Assembly (NCBI GenBank): GCA_025060275.1
Contig: JANXCJ010000002.1
Coordinates: forward strand, 1-33,007
DNA: 33,007 nt
Direction: 5' to 3'
DNA from: Bacteroidia bacterium
GTDB taxonomy: Bacteria > Bacteroidota > Bacteroidia > SpSt-205
Shown here: positions 6,851-14,065 of the stretch, piece after piece
Layout of the letters: each line of letters opens with the position of its first letter
Position numbering within the stretch: the first letter of the stretch is position 1
Program-made: the position numbers and the translations under genes
Notes under the pieces: generated by a model
What the model was told of the DNA's origin: nothing
Seen by the model: the letters and a program-made list of their open reading frames with translations, nothing else
Databases searched by the model: none

Positions 6851-7859
6851 CCTTCTCATAGTAGGGGGGGTCTATGCCCAAATTGGGGGGGGATGGAGCT
6901 ATGATTTTATTCGTATTGCTGCCACGGCGCGCACAGCCGCATTAGGAAGTATCGCATTCCCGGGAAAGCCAGACTTAGGAGCGGCTTTCCAGAACCCTGC
7001 TCTTTTGAGCGCTCGTCATACCCATACTTTTCAGATTAGCTTGCATCCTTACCTTGCTGATATTGTTGTCGGAAGTCTGGCTTATGGACATGAATGGCGA
7101 GGGGTGGGAACTCTCTGGACAGGCTTACAATATATTGATTATGGGGAATTTAGGCATGCGGACGAGGTAGGGAATATCTTGGGAGTTTTTAGAGCGTATG
7201 AAGGATTCATTGCAGGAGGGGCTGCTCGCCATTTCGGGAAGTGGCACGCGGGTATGAACCTTAAGTTCCCTTTCTCAGTTATCTCGCTCCAGTCGTATAG
7301 GCGTGCGGGTGTGGCTGCAGACATAGGAGTTCTTTATGAAGATACAGTGAGAGGGTGGGGAATTAGCTTACTACTGCGAGACCTCGGAACAGAGCTTTAT
7401 CGATCAGGAGGACGTCCTTTTGCTCAGCCTTTTCCTACCTCGCTACAGGGTTCAGTAAGTTATAAGGTGCCGCATGCTCCTTTTCGCCTTCATTTAGCTC
7501 TCATTCACCTCCAGAGGTGGCGCATGGCTTACAATGATCCTATGCAACCCACTCGGTATGACCTGAGTGGAAACCCTATGCCCCCGCCCCCACCAAAATG
7601 GACGGAGCATCTTTTTCGGCACTTTGTACTGGGGTTGGAGCTGCTACCGGATAAAATAATTAGCTTTCGTTTTGCTTATAATGTGCAGAGGCGGCGCGAG
7701 CTTAATCCTATAGGGAGTTCTTCTTTTGGTGGTATGAGCTTTGGCACCGCTCTCCAAGCCCGAAGGTGGGGCTTAGAATATGCTTACTCAATTTTCTTCC
7801 GGAGAATGGGAGTGCATAGCTTCTCCTTGACCGTGCGACCTTTCAAACAACTCCCCTGA
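6834..7859 (+). CDS. porQ: type IX secretion system protein PorQ
   Basis: 341 residues with a short N-terminal signal peptide (MKKGISLLIVGGVYAQ). The mature start, GGGWSYDFIRIAATARTAAL, followed by NPALLS at about residue 55, matches the PorQ/PorV-like outer-membrane beta-barrel family. The rest alternates in the beta-barrel manner (GLQYIDYGEF, YRRAGVAADIGVLY, GSVSYKV). PorQ is needed for T9SS secretion in species where it was tested. Here it fits the two T9SS-sorted proteins encoded at 22519-29667. The start is GTG at 6834, overlapping ispH by 17 bases; dprA follows directly. Confidence 0.82.
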   Translation: MKKGISLLIVGGVYAQIGGGWSYDFIRIAATARTAALGSIAFPGKPDLGAAFQNPALLSARHTHTFQISLHPYLADIVVGSLAYGHEWRGVGTLWTGLQYIDYGEFRHADEVGNILGVFRAYEGFIAGGAARHFGKWHAGMNLKFPFSVISLQSYRRAGVAADIGVLYEDTVRGWGISLLLRDLGTELYRSGGRPFAQPFPTSLQGSVSYKVPHAPFRLHLALIHLQRWRMAYNDPMQPTRYDLSGNPMPPPPPKWTEHLFRHFVLGLELLPDKIISFRFAYNVQRRRELNPIGSSSFGGMSFGTALQARRWGLEYAYSIFFRRMGVHSFSLTVRPFKQLP

Positions 7860-8963
7860 ATGAGAGAGGAGGAGATACTCGCCCTCATAGCGCTCACTCA
7901 AGTAGAAGGTGTGGGGAGCAAGTATATTCGCCAGCTTCGTAAACGATGGGGAAGCCTTGAAGTTTTATGGGATTCTAAGAGGGCATCAGAATTTCCATCT
8001 CGTATTCAGGAACTTTTTTCACGCCTTCCGGACTTTCGTCGGAAAGCTGAGCAAATTCTTTACCAGTGTGAGAGGCTCTCTATCAAGGTAATTCCTTTTT
8101 GGGAGGAAGGATTTCCTCCTTTATTAGAAGAAATAGCTCATCCCCCCGTGATTATTTATAAGCGAGGAGTTTTATCTCTCACTGGGCTTCCCTTTGTGGC
8201 TGTGGTGGGCACCCGGAAGCCCAGCTCATATGGGCTTCAGGTTACTGCATACTTTGTAGAGGCACTTGTGGAGGAGGGGGTTGTAGTTGTTAGTGGATTG
8301 GCTTATGGCATTGATGCGCAAGCTCATAAAGCTACGCTAGAGAGAGGCGGAAAGACCGTCGCAGTCTTAGCGCATGGATTAGATATGATTTATCCATCCT
8401 CGCATAAACGCCTTGCGGAAGCTATTCTTGCGACAGGCGCATGGATAAGTGAGTATCCGCCGGGGACCAAGCTTCATCCACGTCTTTTTCCTTTCCGGAA
8501 TAGGATTATTGCAGGTTTGTCCCACCTTACGTTGATTGTGGAGTCAGGAGAGAAGGGGGGAGCATTATTTACAGCCCGAGCGGCCTTTGAGGCGAATAGA
8601 CCTGTCTTTGCTGTACCGGGTTCAATTTTTTCTCCTACCTCTCAAGGGTGCCATAGGCTAATAGCTGATCAAATAGCTCACATAGCCTGGCATCCACATG
8701 TAGCCTTAGCAGAGCTAAAGACCCAATTGGGACAGTTACGCTTTTCCCCTCCCTCCTTACCTGAACCGAAAGACCCGTTAGAAGCAAGGATTTATGCTTT
8801 ATTAGCTTCGGGGGCGCGACATGTAGATGAAGTTGCCTTATATATGGATTTGCCTGTAGATGAGCTGCTTATGAAGCTGACCCTTATGGAGATAAGCGGC
8901 TGGATAATCCAAAAGCCAGGAGGCTACATTATGCGGGCAGTCCCTCCAAATGCCATATCTTAA
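7860..8963 (+). CDS. dprA: DNA-processing protein DprA
   Basis: 367 residues. A helix-hairpin-helix-like start (ALTQVEGVGSKYIRQL) is followed by the DprA Rossmann domain: VAVVGTRKPSSYGLQ, VVSGLAYGIDAQAHKATL, GKTVAVLAHGLDMIYPSSHK, ISEYPPGT with FPFRNRIIAGLS, and VESGEKGGALFTARAAFE. A winged-helix-like C-terminal domain covers about 305-365. DprA loads RecA on incoming single-stranded DNA during transformation. Its ATG begins on the base right after the porQ TGA. The last 35 bases overlap the convergent WD40 gene. Confidence 0.95.
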   Translation: MREEEILALIALTQVEGVGSKYIRQLRKRWGSLEVLWDSKRASEFPSRIQELFSRLPDFRRKAEQILYQCERLSIKVIPFWEEGFPPLLEEIAHPPVIIYKRGVLSLTGLPFVAVVGTRKPSSYGLQVTAYFVEALVEEGVVVVSGLAYGIDAQAHKATLERGGKTVAVLAHGLDMIYPSSHKRLAEAILATGAWISEYPPGTKLHPRLFPFRNRIIAGLSHLTLIVESGEKGGALFTARAAFEANRPVFAVPGSIFSPTSQGCHRLIADQIAHIAWHPHVALAELKTQLGQLRFSPPSLPEPKDPLEARIYALLASGARHVDEVALYMDLPVDELLMKLTLMEISGWIIQKPGGYIMRAVPPNAIS

Positions 8964-9822
8964 TGAGGCCGTCATCTCCAGCCGAAACAAGTGTCTCTGG
9001 CGTAGTCCATAAAAGCGTATTCACGCTCCGTTTGTGTCCTTCTAAGGTAAGGCATTTCTCCCGATTGTAGGTGTCCCAGAGGTGAATGTACCTATCTCTA
9101 CCCCCACTAGCTAGAATGCGTCCTGCAGGATGCCATGCTAACCCTGTCAGAGTGAGATTGTGAGCTGGAGACTCCCAGAGAAGTTGCATTTGTATATCCC
9201 ATATCTTAAGCATACCAGAGCGCCCGCCGGTAGCCACAAAGGCGGATTGAGGAGAAACTTGAAGAGTGAAGACAAAATGGGGCTCTACCGAGATAGAACG
9301 CGTTACGCTCTTAGTTTCCCTGCTAATCTCATATACGTTTCCATCCCTACCTGCTGTAAGAAATCTCTCTTCTCTCAAAACCAGCACAAAGCCTCGCAAA
9401 CCTGCTGGTGTAACTTTGATACTTGCATAGGGCTCTGCCCGAGCTGTGTCCCAGAAGAGAAAATAGCCATCTCTGCCTGAGCTCCACCCTTCTACTTGCT
9501 GTGGATGAGAACTCAGACCAAAAACTGCACTTTGATGGGCTTGAATGGCTCTGATGACTTTACGCTGAGCCAAGTCTAAAACATATACTACTCCATTACT
9601 CTGCCCCACATAAAGCTGTTTATGTGAAGCCATCCAGTGAAGAGCATAAATTGCTGCTGGGGTATGGGCAATTGCTCTGACCTGCTTGCCACTTACACAG
9701 CGCCACTCTGCGATGAGCCCATCCGAGCCGCCAGAGTAAAGCACGTTCCTTTCGTAGTCACAGACTAAGGCATAAACAGGGCCACAATGTCCTGGTAGAT
9801 CCCAACTACCTAAAAGACGCAC
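8929..9822 (-). CDS. seven-bladed WD40 repeat protein
   Basis: 297 residues made almost entirely of seven WD40 repeats of about 40 residues. Blade ends read GLIAEWRC, GVVYVLDL, GYFLFWDT, GNVYEISR, GMLKIWDI, RYIHLWDT and GLIKIWHL, and GH or AH dipeptides open most blades. This gives one closed propeller with no other domain, signal peptide or membrane segment, so it is probably a cytosolic scaffold; its partner is unknown. The start is GTG at 9822; the frame is closed by TAA just upstream. No perfect promoter box is close. It overlaps dprA tail to tail. Confidence 0.87.
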   Translation of the reverse strand: MRLLGSWDLPGHCGPVYALVCDYERNVLYSGGSDGLIAEWRCVSGKQVRAIAHTPAAIYALHWMASHKQLYVGQSNGVVYVLDLAQRKVIRAIQAHQSAVFGLSSHPQQVEGWSSGRDGYFLFWDTARAEPYASIKVTPAGLRGFVLVLREERFLTAGRDGNVYEISRETKSVTRSISVEPHFVFTLQVSPQSAFVATGGRSGMLKIWDIQMQLLWESPAHNLTLTGLAWHPAGRILASGGRDRYIHLWDTYNREKCLTLEGHKRSVNTLLWTTPETLVSAGDDGLIKIWHLEGLPA

Positions 9823-10253
9823 ATGACATTAAACAATATCGAACGGTAGAGAGAGGACAAAGATTCTCGCCCCATACCGAACCCAAAAACCTTGAGCTGA
9901 GGGAAAGTGGTACAAGATTTCAGTGAAGACTCAGGGGGCATATTGGCGTGTTCTGTGGTAGGAAAGGAACACCAGACTCGGATTTTCTCCGTCCTAATTA
10001 GGCAGCTGCTACAAGCTGTTTCTCTCTCAAACTTACTCCGTGTAAAATGTATAGAGGATATAACCCTTTTTCTGCGCGAGCCTTTTTATCATGTCTGTGG
10101 TGGTGCCCGTGGTAGCACGTAATTGTTGGGTTAATTCTTGCATACTTACCTCTTCATTCGTACCTCAGAGGGCTTTGAAATAGTTTTCATCCGCAGGGCT
10201 CTGCATTTGAGCATATTAGGCCTATATAGCTTAGGCTGAGTGGGGTTATGGGA
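9823..10253. other. 431-base intergenic region with hairpins and an orphan promoter box
   Basis: This is the only gap above 300 bases. Besides the possible tsf remnant, it holds a perfect minus-strand TAAGTTTG box at 10028-10035 with no start codon near it. Downstream of that box come potential stem-loops: CAGC/GCTG, CGGA-GAAAA-TCCG, GTGTTC/GAACAC, and the 10-base palindrome CCTAATTAGG at 9993-10002. A transcript from this box would run about 200 bases to the WD40 start, as a long leader or a small RNA. I could not match it to a known RNA family. Confidence 0.35.
9888..10143 (-). pseudogene. possible decayed elongation factor Ts (tsf) fragment
   Basis: An ATG at 10143, preceded by AAGAGGT, opens 36 codons starting MQELTQQLRATTG, then DMIKRLAQKKG. 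This follows the EF-Ts N-terminal UBA domain pattern (L-R-x-x-T-G, D-x-K-x-A-L, G). After the TAA at 10033-10035, another frame (10030 down to 9968) reads LREKQLVAAA, stop, LGRRKSESGV. That has L-R-E, A-A, R and G-V at the spacing seen in EF-Ts (LRER...AA...R....G). At 9908-9921, GAAATCTTGTACCA resembles a shortened codon run for ETDFVA, and 9888-9905 reads FPQLKV. Frame changes and stops mean it is not functional as a whole. The alternative is chance similarity, with only the 36-residue frame or nothing coding. Confidence 0.38.
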
Positions 10254-11078
10254 CTATACTTGGAGCTGTTCGCTTAGCTTCCTTGCTAGAAAGGCAGCGA
10301 TAGTGTTATTGCCTGTCCGAAAGGATTGTTTTTCTCCATGCACTCCCAATATAGGTGTAATTCCTTGGATGACATTTGTGGTGAAAACTTCTTCTGCACT
10401 GCATAAAAGGGAAAAAGGATATAAACCCTCCTCCACATGGATTCCCTCTGAGCGAGCTATGCGCAATATGTGATGACGCAGTATTCCTGCTATACAGCCG
10501 CTTCTCAGAGCAGGGGTGTGCAGTACTTTGCCATCCCAGAAAAATACATTAGCTCGGCTGGTTTCAGCTAAAAAGCCTTCTTTTGAGAGGATGATAGCAT
10601 CATCACAGCGATGGAGCTGCGCATAGGCGCTGGCTTGTACGTATCCTAATGCGCTTAGGGTCTTATAGGGGCTCCATGGAGTGTCTACAAGAAAAGGTAC
10701 AGGAAACTTTACGAGGCGCTGTGGATTATTGAAGGGGAAGGAAGTGAGAGAAAGGGAAGATACTTTGAGACTGATTTCTGCCCAGGGAGTGGGAGGTAGA
10801 TAAGTGCCCTCTCCTGCGCGATAAAGAATTACCTTAGCACGGGCGTGTAAGAAGGATGATGCTACTTGCTCTACTTGCTCAAAAAGACTTTCTAATCTAA
10901 GGGGAAGCTCTAAACCTATGGCGAGTGTGGCTTGATGAAGGCGCCTAAGATGATCAGAAGCAAATAGAATCCTTCCTTTGTAAATATGTAAAGTCTCAAA
11001 TACGCCGTCTCCAAACAGTTCAGCCCTCGTGAGAGGAAGTGTTTCTTGCCAGGAGCCACTCACATAACGAAGCCACAT
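10254..11078 (-). CDS. class IV PLP-dependent aminotransferase (branched-chain aminotransferase / aminodeoxychorismate lyase family)
   Basis: 274 residues. The family start AELFGDGVFETLHIYKGRI is at about residues 19-37. The likely PLP lysine lies in SPYKTLSALGYVQASAYA (about residue 140), followed by ILSKEGFLAETSRANVFFW and the phosphate-binding region TPALRSGCIAGILRHHIL. EEVFTTNVIQGITPI near the C-terminus is also typical. Members transaminate branched-chain amino acids (IlvE), make 4-aminobenzoate (PabC) or act on D-amino acids. The short length fits PabC-like members, but the sequence does not settle it. The start overlaps the futalosine hydrolase gene by 59 bases; the ATG at 11078 is needed for the FGDG region to sit at normal depth. 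Confidence 0.85.
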   Translation of the reverse strand: MWLRYVSGSWQETLPLTRAELFGDGVFETLHIYKGRILFASDHLRRLHQATLAIGLELPLRLESLFEQVEQVASSFLHARAKVILYRAGEGTYLPPTPWAEISLKVSSLSLTSFPFNNPQRLVKFPVPFLVDTPWSPYKTLSALGYVQASAYAQLHRCDDAIILSKEGFLAETSRANVFFWDGKVLHTPALRSGCIAGILRHHILRIARSEGIHVEEGLYPFSLLCSAEEVFTTNVIQGITPILGVHGEKQSFRTGNNTIAAFLARKLSEQLQV

Positions 11079-11679
11079 ATTTCTCAGAGAATTCAGTCAG
11101 TGCCTGTAATGCTTCTTCCAGCGCCCATTTCTTATCCCCTACTTTGTTGGAGATTACTCTAAATGAGAGGAATGGTATCTGATGGGTATTCGCAAAAAGG
11201 AAGTAAGCGGCATTTTCCTGCGTCTCTATATCAGCGTCGGGATAATTTCGCCTCCAAAACCTGGCTTCTTTGTAGCTACCACTCACGGTATTCAGGGTGA
11301 CCCCCCTTACTGAAGGCACTGCTAAAGGACACTCGCAAGCTCCCTTTAAACTTAGAGCGAAGTCTTCCCGTAATGTAGGATGGGTAGGAAAAAAAAATCT
11401 ACCTCTGCGCTTACCTAAATCTCCCCAGGTCTCTTGTACGACTGATACGAGCATAGGGGGCATTAGGTGTTTGGAGTAGCTTCCTGCAAGTCCCACTGCA
11501 ATAAGCGCTATAGGTTTTTCCTCCCTATGGTGCCAACCCCACAATGTGTGTAAGGTAGCTACGGCACCCACACCCGTGATTCTGAGGCTAAGAGAATTTT
11601 TTTCCTCTTTTCTGAGACCCTTTTGGAGGGCTGCTGCTTCTACTTTACTGGGGGTGAGAAGCCATACAACGGAATGCAC
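11020..11679 (-). CDS. mqnB: futalosine hydrolase (nucleoside phosphorylase fold)
   Basis: 219 residues, typical length. It has the phosphorylase-like glycine motif (ALIAVGLAGSYSKHLMP), VVQETWGDLGKRRGRFFF, then TLNTVSGSYKEARFW, DIETQENAAYFLFA (where MEGAA is usual), and FRVISNKVGDKKWALEEALQ. This order fits MqnB, which releases hypoxanthine from futalosine in the futalosine menaquinone pathway. The replaced MEG (QEN) keeps the glutamate. The start is GTG at 11679, 26 bases after the PurE-like gene, with which it probably forms an operon. MTA/SAH nucleosidase is the main alternative; the ISNKVG...W.L..AL ending favours MqnB. Confidence 0.75.
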   Translation of the reverse strand: MHSVVWLLTPSKVEAAALQKGLRKEEKNSLSLRITGVGAVATLHTLWGWHHREEKPIALIAVGLAGSYSKHLMPPMLVSVVQETWGDLGKRRGRFFFPTHPTLREDFALSLKGACECPLAVPSVRGVTLNTVSGSYKEARFWRRNYPDADIETQENAAYFLFANTHQIPFLSFRVISNKVGDKKWALEEALQALTEFSEKYVASLCEWLLARNTSSHEG

Positions 11680-11705
11680 AAGGGGAGTTTGTAGAAAAGA
11701 CCTTC

Positions 11706-12164
11706 CTAAGCGGGTTGGGGCAAGCGCTTATTCAAGAAGGCATATAGAAGGTCTGCATAGCTTGGGTGTCGAGCGGCTAATAGATGTACAGCGAGCAGGG
11801 CAGCAGCTTGGGTATCCTTAGGCAGGGTAAAGACTATGGGATAGCCCTGAACTGCTTCAAAGAGATTTTGAAGATATTCTAAGGAAACTTTCTCATCAGG
11901 GCAGGGAATTACCACGAGAGGTTGCTGGAATGTCAAAGAAGCACTAAGGACGGGTAATAAGTACGCACTACGACCTGCTGCCCAAATGCACACGCTTTGA
12001 CCTATACCTTCTACCACTTGCCGAAGAGCGGGAAGGGTAGGACTATGTGGAAGGCTTTCCTCTCTAAAAGAGATACCCATCTGAGAAAGAATAGATTGAA
12101 CCTCTTGGAGGGCACTGCGCTCCTTTAGCGTCTCATACAGGAGGACGATTTCTGTACGACTCAT
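11706..12164 (-). CDS. PurE-like (AIR carboxylase fold) protein lacking the active-site motifs
   Basis: 152 residues from the ATG at 12164. The frame is open further upstream, but that part is antisense to ftsX. The layout follows PurE: an N-terminal beta-alpha unit (EIVLLYETLKERSALQEVQS), a Rossmann-like core (VCIWAAGRSAYLLPVLSASL, PLVVIPCP), SLEYLQNLFEAVQGYPIVFT where PurE has a loop leading to G-x-P-V-x-T, and a final AALLAVHLLA helix. The GSxSD, SAHRTP and AGGAAHLPG active-site motifs are replaced by YETLKER, LPHSPTL and AAGRSAYLLP. So normal CAIR mutase activity is unlikely. A TATTTTTG box lies four bases before the ATG. It leads the unit with mqnB and the aminotransferase. Confidence 0.7.
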   Translation of the reverse strand: MSRTEIVLLYETLKERSALQEVQSILSQMGISFREESLPHSPTLPALRQVVEGIGQSVCIWAAGRSAYLLPVLSASLTFQQPLVVIPCPDEKVSLEYLQNLFEAVQGYPIVFTLPKDTQAAALLAVHLLAARHPSYADLLYAFLNKRLPQPA

Positions 12165-12168
12165 AAGG

Positions 12169-12176
12169 CAAAAATA
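12169..12176 (-). promoter_or_regulatory. TAnnTTTG -7 promoter box (TATTTTTG)
   Basis: Perfect consensus, four bases (CCTT) before the ATG of the PurE-like gene; the spacer has no purine, so initiation at the A of the ATG is likely. It sits in the 40-base divergent gap shared with ftsX. It decides for the ATG at 12164 against the longer open frame. Confidence 0.55.
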
Positions 12177-12189
12177 CAAAGAGACTTTG
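12177..12189. repeat. short inverted repeat in the ftsX / PurE-like divergent gap
   Basis: CAAAG-AGA-CTTTG, perfect 5-base arms around 3 bases, directly beside the minus-strand promoter box and 15 bases before the ftsX ATG. It could be an operator or a pair of weak divergent TTTG elements. Arms this short can also arise by chance. Confidence 0.25.
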
Positions 12190-12204
12190 AAGGGGAGTAA
12201 GCTA

Positions 12205-13071
12205 ATGTACCTTTGTGATGTGCGAGCTGTGCGCTTGCCCCTATCGCATTCGTTATTTAGTGTGGTATTGGCTCTTTTTGTATTGGGCTTGTACGGGGTT
12301 TTTCTCCTTTTAGGGCAGCTAATACTTGAGGAGGCGCAAGCAGGATTAGAATATCGCATACACTTATATAACCCCATCGCTCAGGAGCAGGTAGAAGAGC
12401 TCCTAAGCTGGCTCCAGCGACAGAACCTTGTGCAGAAGGTAGAGTACATTTCTCCCGAACAGGCTATGGAGGGCTTCCGGAAAGTAGTCGGAGAAGAATT
12501 TGTCCGAGCTATGGAAGGCTTTAATCCCTTCCCACCTACTTTTCGTCTTACATTCAAGGGTGAAAAGGTTTCTTCTGATAGTGTGCTCGTTTTCACGCAA
12601 CGAGTTTTAGAGTGGGAGTCGGTAAAAGAAGTAGATTATCCTCGGCGCCTTTTGGAGATACTAGAAAAACGCGCTTCCACGCTGCGGTGGGTGGGATTAG
12701 GTGTAGGTATAATAATGGTAGGTATAACATTTCTTCTCATATTCAATACGGTGAGATTAGCCATTTTTGCGCGCAGGCTGGAGATTCGGACGATGGAGTT
12801 AGTAGGAGCTACTCGCTCTTATATTGAGAGACCTTTCGTGTTAGTGGGGCTTTTTCAAGGACTTGTAGGCGCAGTCCTGGCGATAGTTCTATTGCAGGGT
12901 GGCATGTGGCTCCTACATAAAAGCCTTTTTTCTCTCTCCTTTCTCTTAGAAGACTGGAGACTTCTAGGGTGGTATGGAGTCTTAGTAGTCTTTGGGGGAG
13001 TAGTGGGGTACCTTGCAAGCAAATTAGCTTTAAGGCGATTTTTGCATCAAACTCTGGATAAGCTCATATGA
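12205..13071 (+). CDS. ftsX: cell division protein FtsX
   Basis: 288 residues from the ATG at 12205, which AAGGGGAG precedes; a TTG six codons upstream is less likely. Membrane segments lie near residues 20-42, 165-190, 215-240 and 255-278, with a long periplasmic loop after the first. This loop includes VEYISPEQAMEGFRKVVGEE, the FtsX extracellular domain pattern. The cytoplasmic loop after the second segment has TVRLAIFARRLEIRTMELVG and GATRSYIERPFVLVGLFQG, the FtsX signature that contacts FtsE. FtsEX controls peptidoglycan hydrolysis at the septum; ftsE is not in this window. The stop overlaps the DUF3098 start as ATGA. Confidence 0.92.
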   Translation: MYLCDVRAVRLPLSHSLFSVVLALFVLGLYGVFLLLGQLILEEAQAGLEYRIHLYNPIAQEQVEELLSWLQRQNLVQKVEYISPEQAMEGFRKVVGEEFVRAMEGFNPFPPTFRLTFKGEKVSSDSVLVFTQRVLEWESVKEVDYPRRLLEILEKRASTLRWVGLGVGIIMVGITFLLIFNTVRLAIFARRLEIRTMELVGATRSYIERPFVLVGLFQGLVGAVLAIVLLQGGMWLLHKSLFSLSFLLEDWRLLGWYGVLVVFGGVVGYLASKLALRRFLHQTLDKLI

Positions 13072-13307
13072 GTAGTTTAGAGAAGAAAAGAGGGATTAAA
13101 GAGCCGGAGACTTCGGCTATGCCTTTCAGGAAGGGAAACTATAGACTCTTGATTATTGGAGTTTTGATTCTGCTTATGGGATATGCTTTATTATTGCAGC
13201 CTGCGCAGTTCGTAGATAGTCGGATGTTCTCTGCAGCCCTGTATATAGCTCCATGGGTAATCGTAGGGGGCTTTGGGATTCTTATTTATGCTATTCTTAA
13301 AAAATGA
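13068..13307 (+). CDS. DUF3098 small membrane protein
   Basis: 79 residues. A polar N-terminus of about 25 residues is followed by two membrane segments (LLIIGVLILLMGYALLL at about 27-43, and WVIVGGFGILIYAILKK at the end), joined by the short loop QPAQFVDSRMFS. This is the DUF3098 pattern, a family I know from Bacteroidota where it sits between ftsX and uppP, exactly as here. Its function is unknown; the placement suggests cell envelope or division. Both ends overlap neighbours as ATGA, so translation of ftsX, this gene and uppP is probably coupled. Confidence 0.88.
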   Translation: MSSLEKKRGIKEPETSAMPFRKGNYRLLIIGVLILLMGYALLLQPAQFVDSRMFSAALYIAPWVIVGGFGILIYAILKK

Positions 13308-14065
13308 CTCTGTGGGAAGCTATTCTTTTAGCAATTCTTGAGGGTATTACAGAGTTTCTTCCTGTCTCTTCTACGGGTCACATGATCTTGATGAGTTCGG
13401 CTTTGGGGCGTGCGGATGAAACTTTTGTAAAGGATTTTGAGATTATTATTCAGGGGGGAGCTATTTTGGCAGTTGTGGCCCATAGCTGGTCTCGCCTTTG
13501 GAAGCCTTGGCTTTATGTTCAACTGGGAGCTGCTTTCTTACCTACGGCGTTTATAGGCTTTTTAGCAAAGGATTTTGTGGAGAACCTATTGGGCTCACCC
13601 CATGTAGTGGCTATTAACCTAGTGGTGGGTGGCTTCATACTGATTTACATGGACAAATGGTTCAAGAGGAAAGGGGGTAGTATTGAGAATCTATCGTTAT
13701 ATCAAGCGTTCTTAATTGGAATTATTCAGAGCCTAAGTCTTCTGCCGGGTATTTCTCGGGCGGCAGCGGCTCTTTTTGGTGCTCAGCTAATGGGGCTTCA
13801 CAAGAGGGATGCAGCGGAATTCTCTTTTTTATTGGCTATACCTACGCTGGGCGCTGCTTCGGCATATAGGCTGTGGAAAAGTCCAGTAGCTCTTACCTCT
13901 GAGAACTTTCCTATTCTCTTTCTCGGCGTCCTAGTGGCTTTCATAGTAGCGCTGGGAGCGATGCGATTCTTAGTTTTCTCATGGCATAGGTATGGTTTAG
14001 CACCTTTTGGAGTGTATCGGATTGTGCTGGGGATATTGGTATTAGGATGGCTGGTGATATTTTAG
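13304..14065 (+). CDS. uppP: undecaprenyl-diphosphatase
   Basis: 253 residues, integral membrane protein with about seven hydrophobic segments. The two catalytic motifs are EGITEFLPVSSTGHMIL (about residues 13-29; Glu and Ser/His) and SLSLLPGISRAAAALFGAQL (about 143-162; Arg), where most members have SRSG. UppP removes a phosphate from undecaprenyl diphosphate so that the carrier can be reused for peptidoglycan and O-antigen. The start overlaps the DUF3098 gene as ATGA; the end overlaps truB by 19 bases. Confidence 0.95.
   Translation: MTLWEAILLAILEGITEFLPVSSTGHMILMSSALGRADETFVKDFEIIIQGGAILAVVAHSWSRLWKPWLYVQLGAAFLPTAFIGFLAKDFVENLLGSPHVVAINLVVGGFILIYMDKWFKRKGGSIENLSLYQAFLIGIIQSLSLLPGISRAAAALFGAQLMGLHKRDAAEFSFLLAIPTLGAASAYRLWKSPVALTSENFPILFLGVLVAFIVALGAMRFLVFSWHRYGLAPFGVYRIVLGILVLGWLVIF

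Noticed and set aside
9871..9913. 5S rRNA-like sequence on the plus strand (CCCATACCGAAC, then GGTAC at near-normal spacing)
   Set aside because: The strands that should form 5S helices I, II and III do not pair, and no other conserved part is intact. The match is probably chance.
9990..10030. tmRNA-like tag ending in LVAAA followed by TAA on the minus strand
   Set aside because: No tRNA-like 5' or 3' ends, no T-arm with matching stem, and the same bases fit an EF-Ts-like reading better.
9907..10122. 71-codon plus-strand frame starting GTG in the gap
   Set aside because: No promoter box, no recognisable similarity, and it is antisense to the better supported minus-strand features.
12165..12377. 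Upstream extension of the PurE-like frame to 12377
   Set aside because: The extra 71 codons are antisense to ftsX, have unlike composition, and the promoter box at 12169-12176 lies inside them.
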